Below, in pieces: positions 54,626 through 61,431 of a stretch of 64,000 nt of DNA (position 1 is the stretch's first letter; each line of letters opens with the position of its first letter). The notes beneath the pieces are model-generated. The model was not told the origin of the DNA. It searched no databases and was given only the letters and a program-made list of their open reading frames with translations. This DNA comes from Acidobacteriota bacterium (GTDB taxonomy: Bacteria; Acidobacteriota; Blastocatellia; Chloracidobacteriales; Chloracidobacteriaceae), in the NCBI GenBank assembly GCA_016208495.1, contig JACQXX010000019.1:62001-126000 (forward strand), read 5' to 3'. The translations under genes and the position numbers were made by a program.

Positions 54626-55000
54626 CTAATTTGAAAAATTCCGGGTGGTGGCCGTAATCACTGATAAAAGTTGTGATGGTGAAAACGGCTTGCGAAAGTA
54701 GGTAACCACGCCTTCCCTCAAAGCATTGCTTTGCGTTCGAATATCGGTCACCCCAGTTAGAATAATCACCGGAATATGGTGCAACTTCGGGTTCCCTTTG
54801 GCAAATTGCAATACGTCGAGCCCGGTTTTGTTGGGCATTTCAATATCAAGCAACAAACAATCCCAACCGGTATCCTGCTGCAAGCACTGTATGGCTTGAT
54901 CGCCATCACCAACCATGGTGAGTTCAAATTTGCCACGCAGGATATTTTGAATCAAAAATCGAATTGCCGGATCATCATCGGCAGCCAAGATACGTTTCAT
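54626..55000 (-). CDS. Stand-alone response regulator receiver protein
   Basis: 124 residues from ATG 54998-55000 (AAAAGGAG 5 nt upstream). Single REC domain: acidic pocket ILAADDDPAIRF (D8-D10), phosphoacceptor D52 in LLLDIEMPNKTG, T82 in VIILTGVTD, K104 in YFRKPFSP. All switch residues are intact and no output domain follows, so it is a CheY/Spo0F-type shuttle. It lies 72 bp downstream of the rhomboid-like gene on the same strand and ends ~30 bp before the omega RNA region, suggesting the IscB element inserted between it and gatB. Confidence 0.93.
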   Translation of the reverse strand: MKRILAADDDPAIRFLIQNILRGKFELTMVGDGDQAIQCLQQDTGWDCLLLDIEMPNKTGLDVLQFAKGNPKLHHIPVIILTGVTDIRTQSNALREGVVTYFRKPFSPSQLLSVITATTRNFSN

Positions 55001-55072
55001 AAAACTCCTTTTCTTATGAATCAATGATCTCAACCTGACTAAAACCTGAGTATCTGGTTTCAATCCGCTCAT

Positions 55073-55894
55073 TTAGTGGATATGTTTACTTTGGTTGTCT
55101 CGATTGATCCGATCTTCAAGGTCATCCCACAATTCTTTCATCTCAGCATCAATCACCTTGAAATTACGATACTTACGCCGGATTCTCCAGAGTCGAATCC
55201 GTTCCTGTATTTCGGCAATCACGGTTCGGTACCATCGGGATTGATCTTTCCGAACCGACAGAACACCAACCCATACCCCGCTCAGGGTTCCAGCCCACCA
55301 GAAATCACCCCGTAACAAGAGAAAAATCGCCACTCCGGTCATAACCCAAACCAGCGTTTTTCCGCGCAAGGGAACAAAATTGAAATTTACCGTTTGCTCC
55401 CAAAACAAGGCTCCAAAACTCCCCAGGAATGTCCCAAACACCACGGCGGTGGCACTTGAAACGGGGAACCGGGTATGAACCTGGCCAATGAGCGCCATCA
55501 ACACAAAGGCCATCAGGTGTGTCACAATCCCGGCCCAAAGGTAGTACCAGAGAAATCGTTTGGTCCCCCACATTCCTTCCAGCAAAGTCCCCACAAAATA
55601 AAATCCGAGCAACCCCAGAAGGAGATTTATAAGGTTGCTGGTGGCATCCGCCGAAATCGCATAGGCAACCGAGGCGGTCATAAATTGCCAGACGGCTCCC
55701 TGGAGAACCCGGTCAGGCACCAGTGCCAGAAACCAGGCATCAATCAGGCCCTGCTTGATGGCATAAACCTGTCCAAGATAGGCCAACCCGGTGAAGATCA
55801 TCAAATATTTCACCCCAGGCGTGAGTGGCCGGCGCCATCCACCCCGATTGTGAGCTGACCCATTCCAATCATTGAGGTTACCAGTTCGTCGCAT
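55073..55894 (-). CDS. Rhomboid-like membrane protein, probably catalytically inactive
   Basis: 273 residues from ATG 55892-55894 (AAAGGAG ~9 nt upstream). About six hydrophobic segments. The line NLINLLLGLLGFYFVGTLLEGMWGTKRFLWYYLWAG matches the rhomboid L1/TM2-TM3 region (given here as LLGLLGFYFVGTLLEGMWG). At the active site the family GxSG becomes PVSSATAVVFG, and the catalytic His region (family HLGG) reads WWAGTLSGVWVG with no His. It is therefore likely a pseudoprotease (iRhom/derlin-like behaviour is conjecture). The C-terminal tail is basic and coiled (IRLWRIRRKYRNFKVIDAEM). Probable operon with the receiver gene. Confidence 0.72.
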   Translation of the reverse strand: MRRTGNLNDWNGSAHNRGGWRRPLTPGVKYLMIFTGLAYLGQVYAIKQGLIDAWFLALVPDRVLQGAVWQFMTASVAYAISADATSNLINLLLGLLGFYFVGTLLEGMWGTKRFLWYYLWAGIVTHLMAFVLMALIGQVHTRFPVSSATAVVFGTFLGSFGALFWEQTVNFNFVPLRGKTLVWVMTGVAIFLLLRGDFWWAGTLSGVWVGVLSVRKDQSRWYRTVIAEIQERIRLWRIRRKYRNFKVIDAEMKELWDDLEDRINRDNQSKHIH

Positions 55895-55998
55895 AGGCAA
55901 TGCTCCTTTGCCGAAGTCTTGCTGCAGCACTATCTCACGCACTTCCATCTTTTGGCAAACCTACCCTGAATTTTTTGCGTCTCACTCAGGAAAAATGC

Positions 55999-56026
55999 TT
56001 GACCAGGTCCTTGTTTCGTGGATAAT
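55999..56026 (+). promoter_or_regulatory. Sigma-70-type promoter of the small-gene pair
   Basis: TTGACC (55999-56004), 16-bp spacer, GATAAT (56021-56026); ~45 bp before the ATG of the 58-residue gene. Divergent from the rhomboid-like gene. Confidence 0.55.
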
Positions 56027-56069
56027 GGCCTGTTCCATACATTTTTTAGAAAGGTTGCCTGGAGGCACT

Positions 56070-56246
56070 ATGTCAGCAAGCAGTAGTAGCAATATACCTG
56101 AGCCAACTGGTGGAAACTCTCAGCAGTTTTCAGCGTTGGGTTCTTTGTATTTTGCGAATAGCACATTCTGTTCATTGGTTCAGAATGGCTGTGTGTTGTA
56201 TCCAGGTACCGATCTGTACAGCAGCACATCTGGAGGAGGTCGGTAG
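56070..56246 (+). CDS. Small unknown protein (58 aa), Ser/Gly-rich, two Cys
   Basis: GGAGG lies 4 nt before this ATG, one of the best ribosome binding sites in the window, and a -35/-10 pair lies upstream, so the gene is likely real. The product starts MSASSSSNIPEPTGG, continues NSQQFSALGSLYFANSTFCS with a second Cys in LVQNGCVLYPG, and ends DLYSSTSGGGR. No signal peptide or transmembrane helix is clear. Composition suggests a disordered or modified peptide; a short double-Gly after residue 13 could be fortuitous. A terminator-like hairpin and a second small gene with a strong site follow. Not recognised as any family. Confidence 0.6.
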   Translation: MSASSSSNIPEPTGGNSQQFSALGSLYFANSTFCSLVQNGCVLYPGTDLYSSTSGGGR

Positions 56247-56278
56247 GCCACTTTCAGACAAACGGGCTTCACCTCGTG

Positions 56279-56322
56279 AGGGCCAACCTGCTGTTCAGAA
56301 GCGGGTTGGCCCTTTCGCTTTT
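56279..56322 (+). terminator. Hairpin between the two small genes
   Basis: AGGGCCAACC (56279-56288) pairs with GGTTGGCCCT (56304-56313), followed by TTCGCTTTTT. It may be a terminator or attenuator separating the pair. Confidence 0.7.
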
Positions 56323-56361
56323 TGATCGTTGAAAAAAATAATCAAAGGAGGGATACATCCA

Positions 56362-56619
56362 ATGAAGCTCTTTGCCTTTTTTCGTGGTCAGGGCATTCAC
56401 AATGCCCGTTTGGTCCGTGTCGAAACCATCAATTCCCTGGCCCAGCTTTCGCCACTGGCACGCACCGAAATGCGTGAACGGTTGCGGGATCTGGTCACCA
56501 AGGCTGAACAAAAGCGACGATTGCGCAACCTGCGGCCAATCTCGGCAGCACTGGTGAGCACAATCACCGCTGGACGTGAGCAATCCGACGAGGGGGACAG
56601 TAGATGTCTAGCAGCATAG
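56362..56619 (+). CDS. Small unknown basic protein (85 aa)
   Basis: Starts at ATG 56362 with GGAGGG ~10 nt upstream; an upstream in-frame ATG lacks a site of its own. MKLFAFFRGQGIHNARLVRV then a helical basic segment (MRERLRDLVTKAEQKRRLRN) and an acidic C-terminus ending RCLAA. No known domain recognised. Same strand and spacing as the 58-residue gene, with a hairpin between, so they may be coordinately expressed. A 15-bp-arm hairpin (56628-56642 with 56667-56681) follows as a terminator. Confidence 0.6.
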   Translation: MKLFAFFRGQGIHNARLVRVETINSLAQLSPLARTEMRERLRDLVTKAEQKRRLRNLRPISAALVSTITAGREQSDEGDSRCLAA

Positions 56620-56627
56620 GGGTAGGC

Positions 56628-56684
56628 AAGTGATTCGGGAACGTGAAGAGGCGTCATCCACTTCTTGTTCTCGAATCACTTCCT
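56628..56684. terminator. Terminator-like hairpin between small gene and sixA
   Basis: AAGTGATTCGGGAAC pairs with GTTCTCGAATCACTT (14 of 15). Convergent position between genes ending at 56619 and 56747. Confidence 0.6.
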
Positions 56685-56746
56685 GAAACTTCCACCACTT
56701 TTTTTCCTTCAATTTGCCACCTTTCGTATTTCCGCTTCGACCGTAC

Positions 56747-57253
56747 TTATTTCTTCCCCAGTAATCGCATCTGAGTCGGTGTCAATAACCACCGCAAGCT
56801 CCCACCGGCTTTCACCACACGCAGACTATCAATCCGGCATAAACTCCCTTTTTTCATCTGCAACGCCGCATCTCCGCGTGAACTGATCAAATACGCCCCC
56901 AACAAACTCAAATCCGGTTCATGCCCAACCAGCAGCACCGCCCCAGCCGATCCAAACTGGTCTCTTAAGACAGTGCATACCCGTTCTGGATCAGCGCCAA
57001 GTGCCAGAGCCTGGCAGACTTCAAGTTTATCTGACTGCCGTAACACTTCAGCCACAATTTCAGCCGTTTCACGTGCTCGAATCAGGGGACTGGTGAGAAT
57101 TGCGTCAAACTTCAGATCAAGTTGACGCATGCCTTCAGCCTGCTGGTACATTTTGATTTTCCCATCCGGGCTGAGTGCTCGTTCCGCATCCGTTCGCGAT
57201 CCACTATCTCCTAAATCATAAGCTATACCGTGGCGGAGCAGATAAATCTCCAT
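56747..57253 (-). CDS. sixA: Phosphohistidine phosphatase SixA-like
   Basis: 168 residues from ATG 57251-57253 (GGAGG 8 nt upstream). Histidine-phosphatase fold: MEIYLLRHGIAYD (H8), R in SPLIRARETAEIV, and the second His in VLLVGHEPDLSLLG. Length and motif order match SixA, which removes phosphate from histidine-containing phosphotransfer domains. It follows the Clp gene on the same strand, ~105 bp downstream, and could share its transcript. Confidence 0.88.
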   Translation of the reverse strand: MEIYLLRHGIAYDLGDSGSRTDAERALSPDGKIKMYQQAEGMRQLDLKFDAILTSPLIRARETAEIVAEVLRQSDKLEVCQALALGADPERVCTVLRDQFGSAGAVLLVGHEPDLSLLGAYLISSRGDAALQMKKGSLCRIDSLRVVKAGGSLRWLLTPTQMRLLGKK

Positions 57254-57358
57254 GTTCAACGTCCTCCGTGATAAGTGTTTTTCCACAGAAACAACAAAGG
57301 CGAGGTTCTGGGTCAACCTCGCCTCACTATGTACCATTGAACTGGTCTGTTACTCAAT

Positions 57359-59653
57359 TCAGTTCACTGAATCTTTTGACTCGGTGATTGGATCAATATT
57401 TTTCACCGTGATTTCGCCCTGTTCGGCTTCAACCACAAATGTATTGCCGTTATCCCACTGGGCAGTCAATGGGATTTTCACTTTCTCATCAATTGTCCGT
57501 TTCAAGAAACGAGCACCATATGCCGGGCTAAATCCTTTTTCAACCAGCAGGTTGCGGGCATTTTCAGTTACTTCCACGGTTTTCCCGCGGCGAGCCATCT
57601 GGGTTTCGATTTTGGACAGATACAAATCGCAAACCTGACGAACTTCATCGCGCGTCAGCGGTGAAAACACCACGATTTCGTCAATTCGATTGCGGAATTC
57701 CGGGGAAAATCGCTGTTCGGCAACTTTGAGGACTTCATTCTTGATCTCTCGCATATCGCCGAGGGTTTTGGTGCCAAACCCAAGCGGCTTCATATACTTC
57801 TTGAAGTTCTCGCTGCCCAGATTCGAGGTCATGATAATAATGGCATCTGAAAGATAGACCTTTTTGCCACGACCATCGGTCAACCAGCCTTCATCAAATG
57901 CCTGAAGGAACAGATTAAGCAAATAGGGTGATGCTTTTTCAACTTCATCAAGCAGTAAGACAGTGTAGGGGTTATCCCGAAGCTTCTCAGTTAAAATCCC
58001 TCCGCGTTCTGATCCGACAATGCCACGTGGCATGCCGATCAGTTTTTCAACCGAAACCGTGCCGTCCTGGTATTCCGACATGTCAATGCGAATCATCTTG
58101 CCTTCGTCACCAAACATAAATTCTGCCACGGCTTTGGCCAGTTCGGTTTTCCCAACCCCGGTTGGACCAAGAAACAGCAACACACCATCGGGCTTGTAGA
58201 AATTCTCTTTCAACGGACCTTTATTCAGGCGCAACCGGCGGGCAACGGCTTTGATTGCTTCGTGTTGACCAATCACTCGCTGGCCAATTCCGGTTTCCAT
58301 ATCGCCAAACCGCCGATTGGTTTCCCGAAAGATCATATCGCGTGGGATTTGCGACTCCTGCGAAATAACTTCGATCACCTCGGCTGAGGTAACCACCGGG
58401 TGCTCGGGATGATCCATTTCGACCTTGACGGATGCTGTATCAAGCCAGCCAATGACTTTGTCGGGCAGATGCAAATTCCGCATGTAGCGCGGCGCCATTT
58501 CAAGCGAAGTTTCAAGTGCTTCGTCAGTAATTTGAACCGAGTAGTTGCGCTCCAGTCGTGAACGGACACCAGTTAAAATCCGCCGGGTGTCATCGAGGCT
58601 GGGCTCGTTCACTTTCACCATTCGGAAACGCCGAGCCAGGGCTTCATCTTCGGCAATATATTCTTTGTATTCAGTACTTGTGGTGGCCCCAATGATCCGC
58701 AATTCACCGCGCCCGAGGGCTGATTTGAACATATTTGCCGCATCTGACGATGCGCCAAGAGCATTGCCGGCGCCGATCAAGGTATGGGCTTCGTCAATAA
58801 ACAGAATGATGTTTTCACGCTCTTTGACTTCATTGATGAGGCCCTGAATTCGCTCTTCAAACATACCACGCAACATGGTGCCCGCCACCACCCCGGAAAT
58901 CTGGAGGTGGACAAGGTGTGAATTGCGTAACCGCTGCGGAACTTTCTCTGGCTCAAGTTCAATCATTCGGGCCAGACCTTCGACCACGGCGGTCTTCCCG
59001 ACACCAGGATCCCCAACCAGCATTGGAGAATTGGCTCGTTCCCGATGGCACAAAATTTCCATGACTTGACGGATTTCCTGCTCACGACCAATCACTGGCG
59101 GCAGTTTATCCTGACGGGCCAGTTTGTTCAGACTGACGCCAAAGTGTTTGAGATAAGGCGGCAACTCAAACTTGCGGCTAATTTTGGCCTCTTTTTCCTC
59201 GCGTGTTTTTACTCGTGAAGTAATTTTTTCGACCACTTCCTGAGCCTCAGCGCCAAATTTCTTCAGAACACTCACCGAGGCACTTTCCTGGTCTTCAAAC
59301 ATCGAGGCAAACAGGTCAACCGATTCAATGGTTTGCCGGCCACCCTTACGCGCCCGCATCATGGCGGAGGAGAGCAAGCTGCGGGTTGAATCATGAAGCT
59401 TCATCCGCCGCCCGACATACTGCCGCTGATGGCCCAGCCGACCATTAAATTCATTCAGGATGGCCTGTGGGTCGAGGTTTAAACTCTGCATCACGTCATT
59501 GAAGAGGGCTTTCTCAACTTCGGTTAAGGCCAGAAAAATGTGCTCAGGCGCCAGAAAGTTGTGATCACGGCGCTTGGACTCTTCAAACGCACGCTTCATT
59601 ACCCGTTGTCCACTATCTGCGAATCTATCTGCAAAATCCCCAAGATCAATCAT
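57359..59653 (-). CDS. Hsp100 ATPase of ClpA/ClpC type
   Basis: 764 residues. Clp_N repeats at ~8-145 (FEESKRRDHNFLAPEHIFLA). NBD1: Walker A GDPGVGKTA (K220) and Walker B FIDEAHTLIG. NBD2: Walker [11 protein letters not shown] (K502) and LLLDEVEKA. A ClpP-docking LGF loop (624-626, MKPLGFGTK) is in the place of the ClpC VGF. The coiled-coil middle domain of ClpB/ClpC is absent, making it nearer ClpA in layout. It should unfold substrates for ClpP; clpP and clpS are not in the window. It lies downstream of grpE in a heat-shock cluster. Confidence 0.92.
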   Translation of the reverse strand: MIDLGDFADRFADSGQRVMKRAFEESKRRDHNFLAPEHIFLALTEVEKALFNDVMQSLNLDPQAILNEFNGRLGHQRQYVGRRMKLHDSTRSLLSSAMMRARKGGRQTIESVDLFASMFEDQESASVSVLKKFGAEAQEVVEKITSRVKTREEKEAKISRKFELPPYLKHFGVSLNKLARQDKLPPVIGREQEIRQVMEILCHRERANSPMLVGDPGVGKTAVVEGLARMIELEPEKVPQRLRNSHLVHLQISGVVAGTMLRGMFEERIQGLINEVKERENIILFIDEAHTLIGAGNALGASSDAANMFKSALGRGELRIIGATTSTEYKEYIAEDEALARRFRMVKVNEPSLDDTRRILTGVRSRLERNYSVQITDEALETSLEMAPRYMRNLHLPDKVIGWLDTASVKVEMDHPEHPVVTSAEVIEVISQESQIPRDMIFRETNRRFGDMETGIGQRVIGQHEAIKAVARRLRLNKGPLKENFYKPDGVLLFLGPTGVGKTELAKAVAEFMFGDEGKMIRIDMSEYQDGTVSVEKLIGMPRGIVGSERGGILTEKLRDNPYTVLLLDEVEKASPYLLNLFLQAFDEGWLTDGRGKKVYLSDAIIIMTSNLGSENFKKYMKPLGFGTKTLGDMREIKNEVLKVAEQRFSPEFRNRIDEIVVFSPLTRDEVRQVCDLYLSKIETQMARRGKTVEVTENARNLLVEKGFSPAYGARFLKRTIDEKVKIPLTAQWDNGNTFVVEAEQGEITVKNIDPITESKDSVN

Positions 59654-59870
59654 AAAAACCCTCTTTCGAAAGACTGAGAGTTTATCTTTCCTTTACAGCC
59701 CAATGCTGCCAACAGGCGAGAGAAAAACCCCTGGTCAATTTGACTCAATTGGATGCCTGACGCGATTGTTTAGCACACTTCCATAAGTGTCAAGCACATC
59801 TTGAAGAATGCCGGAGATGCGCAGCAGAGGCATCATTACCCTCTTTTTTCCGCTCTGAATTCACTCCCAA

Positions 59871-60518
59871 TCAGGCATTTTCCGATTGGGCTTTGGCTTT
59901 CCCAACCCGGACCATTGCCGGGCGCAACAATTGTTTTGCCGACCGATATCCAGCCCGCAACTGACTGACCACCAAACCAGCTTGTGCCTCAGCCACTTCA
60001 ACCACTTCGATGGCTTCGTGAAACGTGGGATCAAATGGCTGACCGACGGCTTCGATGCGTTCAAACCCATGGCGTTGCAGTGCCTGTATCAACAACCGCT
60101 GGGTGGCAGCAACTCCGCCAGCCAGATTCTCAGCGGTTTGTCCTTGATTGGCGGCTTCTAATGTTAGATCGAGATTATCAAAAACCGCGAGCAAATCCCG
60201 GACCAGGTCTTCTTTCCGGGCCTCGCTCCGCTGGGAAAAATCACGTTCGAGTCGGGCACGTGATTCCTGAAATTCAGCGCGCATTCGGCGCTCCAGATCC
60301 TCAACCCGCGATTGGATTTGTTTGACAACCATTTCGCGTTCGCGCAACTGGGCTTGCAACTCGGCTACCGTCGGCTGAACCTGGGGTGGATCATCCATAA
60401 TGACCTCGCCTTCAACACTGATCACGGACTCTTCAGCTTGTCCCACTTGAGTGGTTGCCAATTCAGATTGGGCCGGTACTGGTTTACCGGTTGGTACAAC
60501 AGGTTCTTTTTTGCTCAT
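59871..60518 (-). CDS. grpE: Nucleotide exchange factor GrpE
   Basis: 215 residues. An acidic N-terminus, a long coiled coil at ~48-125 (VAELQAQLREREMVVKQIQS), then the GrpE beta domain with FERIEAVGQPFDPTFHEAIE and GYRSAKQLLRPAMVRVGKAK. It exchanges ADP on DnaK; dnaK/dnaJ are not in view. The gene lies 80 bp after hsp20 and ~215 bp before the Clp gene on the same strand, consistent with a stress-response transcription unit. Confidence 0.95.
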   Translation of the reverse strand: MSKKEPVVPTGKPVPAQSELATTQVGQAEESVISVEGEVIMDDPPQVQPTVAELQAQLREREMVVKQIQSRVEDLERRMRAEFQESRARLERDFSQRSEARKEDLVRDLLAVFDNLDLTLEAANQGQTAENLAGGVAATQRLLIQALQRHGFERIEAVGQPFDPTFHEAIEVVEVAEAQAGLVVSQLRAGYRSAKQLLRPAMVRVGKAKAQSENA

Positions 60519-60598
60519 GGTTTTACGTGATCCTCGGCGCTGGATGGTGAGTGGCGGTACACAGGTACCGCCACCTCAGGAAATGCTCATTATTGGTT

Positions 60599-61051
60599 CT
60601 ATTCAACATCAACCGCAATTTGACGGACGTGTCCAGTTTCACGTTTTGGCAACGTGATTTTCAGCACCCCATTCCGGCTGTAATCAGCTCGGATGCGCTC
60701 CAGATCTACATTTGGCGGCAGGGTAAACACGCGGGCAAAGGCACCGTACGCGCGTTCGATCCGGTGATAATTTTCCCGTTTGACATCGGCTGGCAATGTG
60801 CGCTCTCCACGCAGTAACAACCGGTCACGATCAACACTGACCTGGATATCTTCCTGTTTTAAATCCGGCAGATCAGCCAGCATGACAATTTCCTGTGGTG
60901 TTTCATAAATATCCACCGCCGGAGACCAGGTCGCCGTGGCCAGTTCGCCATCAGCCGCCGGTGATTGGGCACCGAGGTCTCCGAATAACCGGTTCATGCG
61001 TTCTTGAATGTTCATCAATTCACGAAATGGTTCAAATCGTTGGATTGACAT
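60599..61051 (-). CDS. Small heat-shock protein Hsp20
   Basis: 150 residues from ATG 61049-61051 (GGAGG upstream; the longer frame to 61150 has no site). Alpha-crystallin domain ~45-140: SPAVDIYETPQEIVMLADLP, DRDRLLLRGERTL, YGAFARVFTLPPNVDLERI, YSRNGVLKITLPKR (the GVL motif). ATP-independent holdase in the cytosol. Upstream of grpE; the gap to clpB contains a family-A repeat. Confidence 0.95.
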   Translation of the reverse strand: MSIQRFEPFRELMNIQERMNRLFGDLGAQSPAADGELATATWSPAVDIYETPQEIVMLADLPDLKQEDIQVSVDRDRLLLRGERTLPADVKRENYHRIERAYGAFARVFTLPPNVDLERIRADYSRNGVLKITLPKRETGHVRQIAVDVE

Positions 61052-61431
61052 ACTTTTCCTCCACATTTTGTTTTTTGACTGAGGGCAATTGGGCTGAGTT
61101 GAAAGTTCATTGCGTTTGAAAAAACCCTCAGCCCTCAGCCCCATATGCACCAGGATAATACCATTTTGGAATGAAGTGATCGTATTAGAGAACAGTCAAG
61201 TAATTCAATCAATTGAAGTTAGTGAACTACTGACTACGATCTACTGACTACAAACTGGTATAAGGAAATGTGAGCCTGTTTGAGACAAGGAGATCATCCT
61301 CCCGACGTTGGGAACGGGAGAATGTTTTTCTCTCCGTGTCCTGTGTCCCCTTGTCCCCTTGTCCCCTTGTCCAGATCGGGTTCTGTTCCCTTATCCTGGC
61401 GCTTATGGCCCTCAGCCCCCAGTCCTGGTAA
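61052..61431. other. Intergenic clpB-hsp20 with repeats
   Basis: Family-A element, CCCTCAG heptamers (61125-61140) and a GTCCCCTT 8-mer array (61346-61371). No CIRCE or other classical heat-shock operator was recognised. Confidence 0.5.
61158..61261 (+). repeat. MITE-like element family A, copy 3
   Basis: 104 bp, ends ATACCATTTT and AAACTGGTAT, interior CGTATTAGAGAACAGTCAAG and TAGTGAACTACTGACTAC as in the copies at 4907 and 17588. Confidence 0.7.
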
